From: Anagrus nilaparvatae
Taxonomy: Eukaryota > Arthropoda > Insecta > Hymenoptera > Mymaridae
Direction: 5' to 3'
Length of the DNA stretch: 64,000 bases
Assembly: GCA_022575985.1 (NCBI GenBank)
Contig: JAKSXM010000014.1
Span: 24,366,001-24,430,000, forward strand
Part shown: one piece after another, positions 32,916 through 46,800 of the stretch
How positions within the stretch are numbered: position 1 is the first letter of the stretch
Layout of the letters: every line of letters begins with the position of its first letter
Notes under the pieces: generated by a model
Database searches by the model: none
Told to the model about the DNA's origin: nothing
The model's input: only the letters and a program-made list of their open reading frames with translations
Program-made: the position numbers and the translations under genes

Positions 32916-33149
32916 TGTAACCCCCACCTTCGATATTTACTCCCTCTTAAGATATTTTACTCCTTCTTTTTTCTGCCTCATGTGCGTTTGTTAAATTTGA
33001 AAAAAAAAAGTATTTTAAAATATATTATAAAAAAAACAATAACAATCGTTTTTAAAATAGAACTGTAATTTAATTTAATGAATAAGGTGATTAAATTTAA
33101 AGAAAAAATTAAAGTTGAATAAAATATATTTGCTCCAAAGTTATGCAAA

Positions 33150-34489
33150 ATGGAGGATTTAAAGGTTAGTATTTTAAAATTTTAAACTGTAATTTATACT
33201 AAACATGCATAAAAATTTATTTCATTTGTACCAGACATTTAAAATAAGAATGTTTATTTTACGTTATAGCCCCAATACTTCAAATGTATTTACTGTTCTG
33301 CATATTTGTCAGTAGTTTTTGAGAATGACATTTGGCAACACGATTGTTTTTCGGATTTTTCACCAGAAACACATAATCTATTATATAATGACCAGTTTCA
33401 TCTTTGGGCAGTTGAAAAACTAAATAGTGTGTTAAGCATCGTTGTTCCAGATGACAGAGATATTGATAACAATGTAAGTATACTTATAATTGATAATTTT
33501 TTGTTTTAATTTATATTCATATTGATATGTGTATATACATATTAATTGCTGCAGGTCGAGTCAAGAAATGCATCACTTAGTAAACAAAGTATGGGCTGCC
33601 TTCAGCAGAAAAATAAATCTTTGACGGGTGAAACAGTAGATTCAGTTGATTCCTCATCTGACGACGAAGTCAATGATGACTTGGATTATTATGTTAACAC
33701 CGAAAAACTAATTAACTTAGTCAAAGCAAATGGACCCATCTGGAATACAACAGGTTTGAAATATGAGAATAGAGGAAAAGCAGACAAAGATGCAGCGTGG
33801 TTAAACGTTGTAAAAGGCTTGAAAAGTAATGCATTATAATTGTACATATGTACAATTTCATGAATATTAACTATGTTTAAATTTTAGACAAATGGTCATT
33901 AAAAGACATCCAAAAAAGATGGAGAGCATTAGAGACTTCGTACAGTAAAGAACGTAAGGAAAGAAATGTGAAGCTTATACCTAGTGGTTCAGCATCGAAA
34001 ATAAGAGATAGCACATTTTGTGAATACTTTAAGTACTTAACATTCTTGGATGGTGTGATAGATGCAGAAACGGAGTAAGTTTTTCCCATTTTTTTAACAT
34101 CGGTTATAAATAAGCTTCTGATACTAAATGCATACTTTATTTGTTGTAGAAGCGAGTGTTCATTGAATCCAAAAAAAGTAAAAAAAGAAAAACCTTGTAC
34201 AGGGAAAAGTAATTAATTTTAATTAGAAAAAAATAAAATTTTAAGATAATTAATTTTGTTATTTTGAGCTAGGAAAATGTGATGATTTAGATCAAAGTTT
34301 GGAAAAATTTTTGGTATCAAGCCTTTCAGACGATACCGACGATACCCTGATGACATCGAAGGATTCTTCATGTTAGCTGGTCCCCAGCTAAATCAAATTC
34401 CCTTTGCATCGAGAAGTATATTATTCTTAAGTCTTCAAAGTGAAATAGTCAAATGCTTGCAAGAACTTAATGCTAAAGAAAAAAATTAA
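33150..34489 (+). pseudogene. PIF/Harbinger MADF-BESS DNA-binding gene, frameshifted
   Basis: The second protein of a PIF/Harbinger transposon, which binds the element's ends and helps the nuclease. Six exons with consistent phases can be traced: 33150-33164, 33270-33473, 33555-33825, 33888-34074, 34150-34208, 34273-34489. Exons 3-4 encode a MADF domain (KLINLVKANGPIWNTT, AAWLNVVKGL, DIQKRWRALETSYSKE, YFKYLTFLDGVID). Exon 6 has an acidic stretch and then a BESS-like tail (FFMLAGPQLNQIPF, ILFLSLQSEIVKCLQEL). The tail lies in a different frame from the acidic stretch: reading through gives a stop at 34374, so one base has been gained or lost near 34340-34350. All splice sites remain. Tail-to-tail with the nuclease at 36056. 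Confidence 0.75.
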
Positions 34490-36055
34490 TACTTCTTGGC
34501 TGTGAATTAAACTAAGAATTTTCAATTAATCGTTAAAAATGTGCTTTTAACATTTTTTTATGTTATCGTTATACTTATTAAGTATGCATATTTTAAAAAA
34601 ACGTTTTTTGCGATCGTATTTTATTCAATATTTTTCTAGCAAACTAGGGACCAATTACGTTATTATTTGAAAAATTAAAAACCATATTCAGATATATTTA
34701 CATGTTAAAAATTTTGTTAAATTTGTTTTCTTGAATAATTAAACATTATATTAAAATTAATTACTAAAACTTAAGAATTTAAAAATTAAAAACGAAATCA
34801 AGCAATGTATTTAAAAAATGAAATTAAGGCAAATTTAAAAAAGATGTTAATAATATTTACAATTGATTTACAAGATTTAAATACTTGATAAATTAAACAT
34901 TATTTAATAATTTATTAGGCAGAAAATTTTAAAATGAAAACAAGCAATGTATTTAAAAAATGCAAATAATGTGTTGAATGTATTAAATTGAGAAATTATT
35001 TTAAAAATTAAAAATGAAATTTAGGCAAATTTAAAATAGATGTAAATAATATTTATCTTTAATTAGCAAGAATTAAGTACTTGATAACTTAAACATTATT
35101 TAATAATTTATTAGGCAGAAAATTTTAAAATGAAATCAAGCAATGTATTTAAAAAATGCAAATAATGTGTTGAATGTATTAAATTGAGAAATTATTTTAA
35201 AAATTAAAAATGAAATTTAGGCAAATTTAAAAAAGATGTAAATAATATTTATCTTTAATTAGCAAGAATTAAATACTTGATAACTTAAACATGAATTAAT
35301 AATTTTAGGCAGATAATTTTTTAGCTACTTGACTAAATAACAGTGACAGTATTAATCGTTAAGTAAAAAAAAAGCTTTCCATATAAGCAAACTAAAAAAT
35401 TATTGTAACAGAATTAAAAATTGGGTTTATCTTGTAGCTTGCTGTTAATTTTAACTTGATTAAAAACAATGTAATCTTTCTTTTATTTGTTTAGAATTTA
35501 AAGATAAACTGTGATATTAAGGCAATTGTTATGAAAGTGACATGAAATGAATCCAAAGATTTAATATGTTCCCATACGTTATAATATTATGTATGTTTTG
35601 TAAACATACAAGTAAGGGCACAAAAAAAAAAATTGTTATTTATAAATAAATAATTAATAACTAAATGTAAATACTATTTCGATAAACTAGTGAGGACAAA
35701 AGGAGTATTTAAATACAATAATTTAATACGAATAAATTTGAAGTAAATAAAAATTTTATATTATTATTAACAATATATGTTACATCAATGTGAGTTTTAG
35801 AACTTATTATGAGTACATGTTAAAAATCTTATTAATAAAAAAAATATTAACATCAGTAACATAAAATAAAAGTTTTATTTATATTTTTTTTTTATTTCTT
35901 TTCAATTTGAAGTTTGACTTTTCTTTATATACATATTCTAGCAATTTATTGAAAACTTCTAGCGTACACAAAGTTTTTGAAAAATCAAAACATTGGATGA
36001 AAATTGTTTCACAGTAACCTTGCAACATGATAATTAAACTATTTTTTTAAACTCA
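34490..36055. other. Non-coding middle of the Harbinger element, with tandem 196 bp repeats
   Basis: AT-rich DNA between the two convergent transposon genes. No further exon recognised. It contains the tandem repeat annotated at 34760-35330. Confidence 0.6.
34760..35330. repeat. Tandem repeat, 196 bp unit, about 2.5-3 copies
   Basis: Marker AAACATTATTTAATAATTTATTAGGCAG occurs at 34895 and 35091, and a decayed form at 35287, each 196 bases apart. CAAGCAATGTATTTAAAAAATG occurs at 34799, 34944 and 35139. GAAATTATTTTAAAAATTAAAAATG occurs in the two best copies, which differ at only a few bases. An older partial unit precedes them from about 34760. Confidence 0.8.
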
Positions 36056-36676
36056 CTATCTTTTATATATTTTATCCCATTGCCATGAGACTCTTCCTTC
36101 TTGCACATAATAATTAGCAAGTTCATCTCTTACTTTTCTTCCTTTATTAGATGACGCTTGCTTAGACTGCACTTGTTTTGTAAAAATGCTTTTATTAAAT
36201 GTCTTTTGCATTTTTTCTCTAAAGTTTTCATCTTCAACATCAACCTCTTCTTGCTCCATAAGAATAAAATTATGTATACACGTTGCAGCTTGAACTATTA
36301 AAATTATTTTGTCTGGAAAAGCTATGATAGGCCTTCTAAATATTCTAAATTTTGAAGTTAATAAACCAAAAGAGCACTCCACAATTCTTCTTGCTCTACT
36401 TAATCTGTAATTAAAAACTAAATGTTCCTCTTCAGTAGCAGAGACTTGAGGATAGGGTCGCATCATAAATTCTGAGAGAGCAAACGCCTCATCACCTACC
36501 ATGAAGTACGGAATTGGTGGGCAATTTGGAACAATTGGTGTTGGCTCTGGTAAATCCATATTATTATACATAAATTGCTGCCCAACATATGAATACTCAA
36601 AAACTCCGCCATCACTTCTTCTACCTTCTGCTCCAATTTCCACAATGATAAATTTACATTTCGCATCTGCTATGGC
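36056..36676 (-). pseudogene. PIF/Harbinger DDE nuclease, 5' part replaced by satellite
   Basis: The transposase nuclease of the same element, reading toward the MADF gene. Visible from its N-terminal side: DAKCKFIIVEIGAEGRRSDGGVFEYS, the block around the second catalytic Asp; FMVGDEAFALSEFMMRPYP; then FNYRLSRARRIVECSFGLL, with the catalytic Glu of RxVExxFG; and the C-terminal VSWQWDKIYKR before the stop at 36056. Family members have about 150 more residues upstream, including the first catalytic Asp (IDG motif). Here the frame runs from ADAKCKF straight into satellite sequence (GTGGATCCAC at 36678). The remaining frame has no stop. This copy cannot make an active nuclease. Confidence 0.85.
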
Positions 36677-36819
36677 AGTGGATCCACCTTTTCTAAATAT
36701 ACAATAATTTTAATACTTTTTTAATTTATTTATATCTTGTTTTTTAATAACGCTGGCCTGAAGGGCCGTATTTGTTTAAGTTTTTCTCTACGTAGAATAT
36801 TCTCTCATTACTAGTAAAA

Positions 36820-39800
36820 TTGGTTTATAAAAATTTTAACCAATTCAAATGGTTTCATGCAAGTAGATCCAAAGATTCTAAAAATACAATATTTTTGATA
36901 CCTATTTAAATTTTTATATCTTGTTTTTTTATTTCTCAGGCCTTTTGGACTGTATTTGTTAAGGTTTTTCTCTATTTTACATATTTTTTCATTATAAGTA
37001 AACGTGTTTTATAAAAATTTTAACCTATTCAAATGGTTTCATGAAAGTGGATCCACCTTTTCTAAATATACAATAATTTTAATACTTATTTAATTTATTT
37101 ATATCTTGTTTTTTAATTACGCTGGCCTGAAGGGCCGTATTTGTTTAAAATTTTCTCTACGTAGAATATTCTCTCATTATTAGTAAACTTTGTTTATAAA
37201 AATTTTAACCAATTCAAATGGTTTTATGCAAGTAGATCCAACGTTTATAAAAATACAATAATTTTGATACCTAATTAAATTTTTTATATCTTGTTTTTTT
37301 ATTTCTCAGGCCTTTTTGACTGTATTTGTTTAGGTTTTTCAGTATTTTACATATTTTTTCATTATAAGTAAACTTGTTTTATAAAAATTTTAACCTATTC
37401 AAATGGTTTCATGCAAGTGGATCCAACGTTTATAAAAATACAATAATTTTGATACCTAATTAAATTTTTTATATCTTGTTTTTTTATTTCTCAGGCCTTT
37501 TGGACTGTATTTGTTTAAGTTTTTCTCTATTTTATATATTTTTCTATTATAAGTAAACTTGGTTTATAAAAATTTTAACCTATTCAAATGGTTTCATTAA
37601 AGTGGATCCACCTTTTCTAAATATACAATAATTTTAACACTTATTTAATTTATGTATATCTTGTTTTTTAATTACGCTGGCCTGAAGGGCCGTATTTGTT
37701 TAAGTTTTTCTCTACGTAGAATATTCTCTCATTATTAGTAAAATTGGTTTATAAAAATTTTAACCAATTCAAATGGTTTTATGCAAGTAGATCCAACGTT
37801 TATAAAAATACAATAATTTTGATACCTAATTAAATTTTTTATATCTTGTTTTTTTATTTCTCAGGCCTTTTTGACTGTATTTGTTTAGGTTTTTCTCTAT
37901 TTTACATATTTTTTCATTATAAGTAAACTTGTTTTATAAAAATTTTAACCTATTCAAATGGTTTCATGCAAGTGGATCCAACGTTTATAAAAATACAATA
38001 ATTTTGATACCTATTTAAATTTTTTATATTATGTTTTTTTATTTCTCAGGCCGTCTGGACTATATTTGTTTAAGTTTTTCTCTATTTTATATATTTTTCT
38101 ATTATAAGTAAACTTGGTTTATAAGAATTTTAACCAATTCAAATGGTTTCATGAAAGTGGATCCACCTTTTCTAAATATACAATAATTTTAACACTTATT
38201 TAATTTATGTATATCTTGTTTTTTAATTACGCTGGCCTGAAGGGCCGTATTTGTTTAAGTTTTTCTCTACGTAGAATATTCTCTCATTATTAGTAAAATT
38301 GGTTTATAAAAATTTTAACCAATTCAAATGGTTTTATGCAAGTAGATCCAACGTTTATAAAAATACAATAATTTTGATACCTTATTAAATTTTTAATATC
38401 TTGTTTTTTTATTTCTCAGGCCTTTTTGACTGTATTTGTTTAGGTTTTTCTCTACTTTACATATTTTTTCATTATAAGTAAACTTGTTTTATAAAAATTT
38501 TAACCTATTCCAATGGTTTCATGCAAGTGGATCCAACGTTTATAAAAATACAATAATTTTGATACCTATTTAAATTTTTTATATAATGTTTTTTTATTTC
38601 TCAGGCCTTTTGGACTATATTTGTTTAAGTTTTTCTCTATTTTATATATTTTTCTATTATAAGTAAACTTGGTTTATAAGAATTTTAACCAATTCAAATG
38701 GTTTCATGAAAGTGGATCCACCTTTTCTAAATATACAATAATTTTAATACTTATTTAATTTATTTATATCTTGTTTTTTAATTACGCTGGCCTGGTGGGC
38801 CGTATTTGTTTTAGTTTTCCTCTACATAGAATATTCTCTTATTATAAGTAAACTTGGTTTATAAAAATTTTAACCGATTCAAATGGTTTAAAGCAAGTTG
38901 ATCCAAAGATTCTAAAAATACAATATTTTTGATACCTATTTAAATAATTATATCTTGTTTTTTTATTTCTCAGGCCTTTTGGACTGTATTTGTTAAGGTT
39001 TTTCTCTATTTTACATATTTTTTCATTATAAGTAAACTTGTTTTATAAAAATTTTAACCAATTCAAATGGTTTCATGAAAGTGGATCCAACTTTTCTAAA
39101 TATACAATAATTTTAATACTTATTTAATTTATTTATATCTTGTTTTTTAATTACGCTGGCCTGAAGGGCCGTATTTGTTTAAGTTTTTCTCTACGTAGAA
39201 TATTCTCTCATTATTAGTAAAATAAGTTTATAAAAATTTTAACCAATTCAAATGGTTTCATGCAAGTGGATCCAACGTTTATAAAAATACAATAATTTTA
39301 TAATTTTAATACTTATTTAATTTATTTATATCTTGTTTTTTAATTACGCTGGCCTGAAGGGCCGTATTTGTTTTAGTTTTCCTCTACGTAGAATATTCTC
39401 TTATTATTAGTAGATTTGGTTTATAAAAATTTTAACCAATTCAAATGGTTTCATGCAAGTAGATCCAAAGATTCTAAAAATACAATATTTTTGATACCTA
39501 TTTAAATTTTTATATCTTGTTTTTTTATTTCTCAGGCCTTTTGGACTGTATTTGTTAAGGTTTTTCTCTATTTTACATATTTTTTCATTATAAGTAAACG
39601 TGTTTTATAAAAATTTTAACCTATTCAAATGGTTTCATGAAAGTGGATCCACCTTTTCTAAATATACAATAATTTTAATACTTATTTAATTTATTTATAT
39701 CTTATTTTTTAATTACGCTGGCCTGAAGGGCCGTATTTGTTTAAGTTTTTCTCTACGTAGAATATTCTCTCATTATTAGTAAAATTGGTTTATAAAAATT

Positions 39801-42800
39801 TTAACCAATTCAAATGGTTTTATGCAAGTAGATCCAACGTTTATAAAAATACAATAATTTTGATACCTAATTAAATTTTTTATATCTTGTTTTTTTATTT
39901 CTCAGGCCTTTTTGACTGTATTTGTTTAGGTTTTTCTCTATTTTACATATTTTTTCATTATAAGTAAACTTGTTTTATAAAAATTTTAACCTATTCAAAT
40001 GGTTTCATGCAAGTGGATCCAACGTTTATAAAATTACAATAATTTTGATACCTATTTAAATTTTTTATATTATGTTTTTTTATTTCTCAGGCCTTTTGGA
40101 CTGTATTTGTTTAAGTTTTTTTCTATTTTATATATTTTTCTATTATAAGTAAACTTGGATTATAAGAATTTTAACCAATTCAAATGGTTTCATGAAAGTG
40201 GATCCACCATTTCTAAATATACAATAATTTTAATACTTATTTAATTTATTTATATCTTTTATTTTAATTACGCTGGCCTGGTGGGCCGTATTTGTTTTAG
40301 TTTTTCTCTACATGGAATATTCTCTTATTATTAGTAAACTTGGTTTATAAAAATTTTAACCAATTCAAATGGTTTCAAGCAAGTAGATCCAAAGATTCTA
40401 AAAATACAATATTTTTGATACCTATTTATATTTTTATATCTTGTTTTTTTATTTCTCATGCCTTTTGGACTGTATTTGTTAAGGTTTTTCTCTATCTTAC
40501 ATATTTTTTCATTATAAGTAAACGTGTTTTATAAAAATTTTAACCTATTCAAATGGTTTCATGAAAGTGGATCCACCTTTTCTAAATATACAATAATTTT
40601 AATACTTATTTAATTTATTTATATCTTGTTTTTTAATTACGCTGGCCTGAAGGGCCGTATTTGTTTAAGTTTTTCTCTACGTAGAATATTCTCTCATTAT
40701 TTGTAAACTTGGTTTATAAAAATTTTAACCAATTCAAATGGTTTTATGCAAGTAGATCCAACGTTTATAAAAATACAATAATTTTGATACCTAATTAAAT
40801 TTTTTATATCTTGTTTTTTTATTTCTCAGGCCTTTTTGACTGTATTTGTTTAGGTTTTTCAGTATTTTACATATTTTTTCATTATAAGTAAACTTGTTTT
40901 ATAAAAATTTTAACCTATTCAAATGGTTTCATGCAAGTGGATCCAACGTTTATAAAAATACAATAATTTTGATACCTAATTAAATTTTTTATATCTTGTT
41001 TTTTTATTTCTCAGGCCTTTTGGACTGTATTTGTTTAAGTTTTTCTCTATTTTATATATTTTTCTATTCTAAGTAAACTTGGTCTATAAAAATTTTAACC
41101 TATTCAAATGGTTTCATGAAAGTGGATCCACCTTTTCTAAATATACAATAATTTTAACACTTATTTAATTTATGTATATCTTGTTTTTTAATTACGCTGG
41201 CCTGAAGGGCCGTATTTGTTTAAGTTTTTCTCTACGTAGAATATTCTCTCATTATTAGTAAAATTGGTTTATAAAAATTTTAAACAATTCAAATGGTTTT
41301 ATGCAAGTAGATCCAACGTTTATAAAAATACAATAATTTTGATACCTAATTAAATTTTTTATATCTTGTTTTTTTATTTCTCAGGCCTTTTTGACTGTAT
41401 TTGTTTAGGTTTTTCTCTATTTTACATATTTTTTCATTATAAGTAAACTTGTTTTATAAAAATTTTAACCTATTCAAATGGTTTCATGCACGTGGATCCA
41501 ACGTTTATAAAAATACAATAATTTTGATACCTATTTAAAATTTTTATATTATGTTTTTTTATTTCTCAGGCCTTTTGGACTGTATTTGTTTAAGTTTTTC
41601 TCTATTTTATATATTTTTCTATTATAAGTAAACTTGTTTTATAAGAATTTTAACCAATTCAAATGGTTTCATGAAAGTGGATCCACCTTTTCTAAATATA
41701 CAATAATTTTAACACTTATTTAATTTATTTATATATTGTTTTTTAATTACGCTGGCCTGAAGGGCCGTATTTGTTTAAGTTTTTCTCTACGTAGAATATT
41801 CTCTCATTATTAGTAAAATTGGTTTATAAAAATTTTAACCAATTAAGATGGTTTTATGCAAGTAGATCCAACGTTTATAAAAATACAATAATTTTGATAC
41901 CTAATTAAATTTTTAATATCTTGTTTTTTTATTTCTCAGGCCTTTTTGACTGTATTTGTTTAGGTTTTTCTCTATTTTACATATTTTTTCATTATAAGTA
42001 AACTTGTTTTATAAAAATTTTAACCTATTCAAATGGTTTCATGCAAGTGGATCCAACGTTTATAAAAATACAATAATTTTGATACCTATTTAAATTTTTT
42101 ATATTATGTTTTTTTATTTCTCAGGCCCTTTGGACTGTATTTGTTTAAGTTTTTCTCTATTTTATATATTTTTCTATTATAAGTAAACTTGGTTTATAAG
42201 AATTTTAACCAATTCAAATGGTTTTATGAAAGTGGATCCACCTTTTCTAAATATACAATAATTTTAATACTTATTTAATTTATTTATATCTTGTTTTTTA
42301 ATTACGCTGGCCTGGTGGGCCGTATTTGTTTTAGTTTTCCTCTACATAGAATATTCTCTTATTATAAGTAAACTTGGTTTATAAAAATTTTAACCGATTC
42401 AAATGGTTTAAAGCAAGTTGATCCAAAGATTCTAAAAATACAATATTTTTGATACCTATTTAAATAATTATATCTTGTTTTTTTATTTCTCAGGTCTTTT
42501 GGACTGTATTTGTTAAGGTTTTTCTCTATTTTACATATTTTTTCATTATAAGTAAACTTGTTTTATAAAAATTTTAACCAATTCAAATGGTTTCATGAAA
42601 GTGGATCCAACTTTTCTAAATATACAATAATTTTAATACTTATTTAATTTATTTATATCTTGTTTTTTAATTACGCTGGCCTGAAGGGCCGTATTTGTTT
42701 AAGTTTTTCTCTACGTAGAATATTCTCTCATTATTAGTAAAATGAGTTTATAAAAATTTTAACCAATTCAAATGGTTTCATGCAAGTGGATCCAACGTTT

Positions 42801-43859
42801 ATAAAAATACAATAATTTTATAATTTTAATACTTATTTAATTTATTTATATCTTGTTTTTTAATTACGCAGGCCTGATGGGCCGTATTTGTTTTAGTTTT
42901 CCTCTACGTAGAATATTCTCTTATTATTAGTAAATTTGGTTTATAAAAATTTTAACCAATTCAAATGGTTTCTTGCAAGTAGATCCAAAGATTCTAAAAA
43001 TACAATATTTTTGATACCTATTTAAATAATTATATCTTGTTTTTTTATTTCTCAGGTCTTTTGGACTGTATTTGTTAAGGTTTTTCTCTATTTTACATAT
43101 TTTTTCATTATAAGTAAACGTGTTTTATAAAAATTTTAACCTATTCAAATGGTTTCATGAAAGTGGATCCACCTTTTCTAAATATACAATAATTTTAATA
43201 CTTATTTAATTTATTTATATCTTGTTTTTTAATTACGCTGGCCTGAAGGGCCGTATTTGTTTAAGTTTTTCTCTACGTAGAATATTCTCTCATTATTAGT
43301 AAAATTGGTTTATAAAAATTTTAACCAATTCAAATGGTTTTATGCAAGTAGATCCAACGTTTATAAAAATACAATAATTTTGATACCTAATTAAATTTTT
43401 TATATCTTGTTTTTTTATTTCTCAGGCCTTTTGGACTGTATTTGTTTAGGTTTTTCTCTATTTTACATATTTTTTCATTATAAGTAAACTTGTTTTATAA
43501 AAATTTTAACCTATTCAAATGGTTTCATGCAAGTGGATCCAACGTTTATAAAATTACAATAATTTTGATACCTATTTAAATTTTTTATATTATGTTTTTT
43601 TATTTCTCAGGCCTTTTGGACTGTATTTGTTTAAGTTTTTTTCTATTTTATATATTTTTCTATTATAAGTAAACTTGGATTATAAGAATTTTAACCAATT
43701 CAAATGGTTTCATGAAAGTGGATCCACCATTTCTAAATATACAATAATTTTAATACTTATTTAATTTATTTATATCTTTTTTTTTAATTACGCTGGCCTG
43801 GTGGGCCGTATTTGTTTTAGTTTTCCTCTACATGGAATATTCTCTTATTATTAGTAAAC
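36820..43859. repeat. Satellite higher-order repeat, 19-mer period of 3,520 bp
   Basis: Rare variants recur 3,520 bases apart. TAACCGATTC with AAGCAAGTTG occurs at 38871 and 42391 (and 45912). The variant TATAAAATTACAAT occurs at 40027 and 43547. The insertion-like AATAATTTTATAATTTTAATAC occurs at 39290 and 42810. The frame phase marks 40340 and 43860 are also 3,520 apart. This gives 19 monomers of 185.3 bases on average. Confidence 0.85.
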
Positions 43860-46800
43860 TTGGTTTATAAAAATTTTAACCAATTCAAATGGTTTCAAGC
43901 AAGTAGATCCAAAGATTCTAAAAATACAATATTTTTGATACCTATTTATATTTTTATATCTTGTTTTTTTATTTCTCATGCCTTTTGGACTGTATTTGTT
44001 AAGGTTTTTCTCTATCTTACATATTTTTTCATTATAAGTAAACGTGTTTTATAAAAATTTTAACCTATTCAAATGGTTTCATGAAAGTGGATCCACCTTT
44101 TCTAAATATACAATAATTTTAATACTTATTTAATTTATTTATATCTTGTTTTTTAATTACGCTGGCCTGAAGGGCCGTATTTCTTTAAGTTTTTCTCTAC
44201 GTAGAATATTCTCTCATTATTTGTAAACTTGGTTTATAAAAATTTTAACCAATTCAAATGGTTTTATGCAAGTAGATCCAACGTTTATAAAAATACAATA
44301 ATTTTGATACCTAATTAAATTTTTTATATCTTGTTTTTTTATTTCTCAGGCCTTTTTGACTGTATTTGTTTAGGTTTTTCAGTATTTTACATATTTTTTC
44401 ATTATAAGTAAACTTGTTTTATAAAAATTTTAACCTATTCAAATGGTTTCATGCAAGTGGATCCAACGTTTATAAAAATACAATAATTTTGATACCTAAT
44501 TAAATTTTTTATATCTTGTTTTTTTATTTCTCAGGCCTTTTGGACTGTATTTGTTTAAGTTTTTCTCTATTTTATATATTTTTCTATTATAAGTAAACTT
44601 GGTCTATAAAAATTTTAACCTATACAAATGGTTTCATGAAAGTGGATCCACCTTTTCTAAATATACAATAATTTTAACACTTATTTAATTTATGTATATC
44701 TTGTTTTTTAATTACGCTGGCCTGAAGGGCCGTATTTGTTTAAGTTTTTCTCTACGTAGAATATTCTCTCATTATTAATAAAATTGGTTTATAAAAATTT
44801 TAACCAATTCAAATGGTTTTATGCAAGTAGATCCAACGTTTATAAAAATACAATAATTTTGATACCTAATTAAATTTTTTATATCTTGTTTTTTTATTTC
44901 TCAGGCCTTTTTGACTGTATTTGTTTAGGTTTTTCTCTATTTTACATATTTTTTCATTATAAGTAAACTTGTTTTATAAAAATTTTAACCTATTCAAATG
45001 GTTTCATGCAAGTGGATCCAACGTTTATAAAAATACAATAATTTTGATACCTATTTAAATTTTTTATATTATGTTTTTTTATTTCTCAGGCCTTTTGGAC
45101 TGTATTTGTTTAAGTTTTTCTCTATTTTATATATTTTTCTATTATAAGTAAACTTGTTTTATAAGAATTTTAACCAATTCAAATGGTTTCATGAAAGTGG
45201 ATCCACCTTTTCTAAATATACAATAATTTTAACACTTATTTAATTTATTTATATATTGTTTTTTAATTACGCTGGCCTGAAGGGCCGTATTTGTTTAAGT
45301 TTTTTTCTACGTAGAATATTCTCTCATTATTAGTAAAATTGGTTTATAAAAATTTTAACCAATTAAAATGGTTTTATGCAAGTAGATCCAACGTTTATAA
45401 AAATACAATAATTTTGATACCTAATTAAATTTTTAATATCTTGTTTTTTTATTTCTCAGGCCTTTTTGACTGTATTTGTTTAGGTTTTTCTCTATTTTAC
45501 ATATTTTTTCATTATAAGTAAACTTGTTTTATAAAAATTTTAACCTATTCAAATGGTTTCATGCAAGTGGATCCAACGTTTATAAAAATACAATAATTTT
45601 GATACCTATTTAAATTTTTTATATTATGTTTTTTTATTTCTCAGGCCTTTTGGACTGTATTTGTTTAAGTTTTTCTCTATTTTATATATTTTTCTATTAT
45701 AAGTAAACTTTTTTTTTTAAGAATTTTAACCAATTCAAATGGTTTCATGAAAGTGGATCCACCTTTTCTAAATATACAATAATTTTAATACTTATTTAAT
45801 TTATTTATATCTTGTTTTTTAATTACGCTGGCCTGGTGGGCCGTATTTGTTTTAGTTTTCCTCTACATAGAATATTCTCTTATTATAAGTAAACTTGGTT
45901 TATAAAAATTTTAACCGATTCAAATGGTTTAAAGCAAGTTGATCCAAAGATTCTAAAAATATAATATTTTTGATACCTATTTAAATAACTATATCTTGTT
46001 TTTTTATTTCTCAGGCCTTTTGGACTGTATTTGTTAAGGTTTTTCTCTATTTTACATATTTTTTCATTATAAGTAAACTTGTTTTATAAAAATTTTAACC
46101 AATTCAAATGGTTTCATGAAAGTGGATCCAACTTTTCTAAATATACAATAATTTTAATACTTATTTAATTTATTTATATTATGTTTTTTTATTTCTCAGG
46201 CCCTTTGGACTGTATTTGTTTAAGTTTTTCTCTATTTTATATATTTTTCTATTATAAGTAAACTTGGTTTATAAGAATTTTAACCAATTCAAATCGTTTC
46301 ATGCAAGTGGATCCAACGTTTATAAAAATACAATAATTTTGATACCTATTTAAATTTTTTATATTATGTTTTTTTATTTCTCAGGCCTTTTGGACTGTAT
46401 TTGTTTAAGTTTTTCTCTATTTTATATATTTATCTATTATAAGTAAACTTGGTTTATAAGAATTATAACCAATTCAAATGGTTTCATGAAAGTGGATCCA
46501 CCTTTTCTAAATATACAATAATTTTAATACTTATTTAATTTATTTATATCTTGTTTTTTAATTACGCTGGGCTGGTGGGCCGTATTTGTTTTAGTTTTCC
46601 TCTACATAGAATATTCTCTTATTATTAGTAAACTTGGTTTATAAAAATTTTAACCAATTCAAATGGTTTCAAGCAAGTAGATCCAAAGATTCTAAAAATA
46701 CAATATTTTTGATACCTATTTATATTTTTATATCTTGTTTTTTTATTTCTCAGGCCTTTTGGACTGTTTTTGTTAAGGTTTTTCTCTATTTTACATATTT

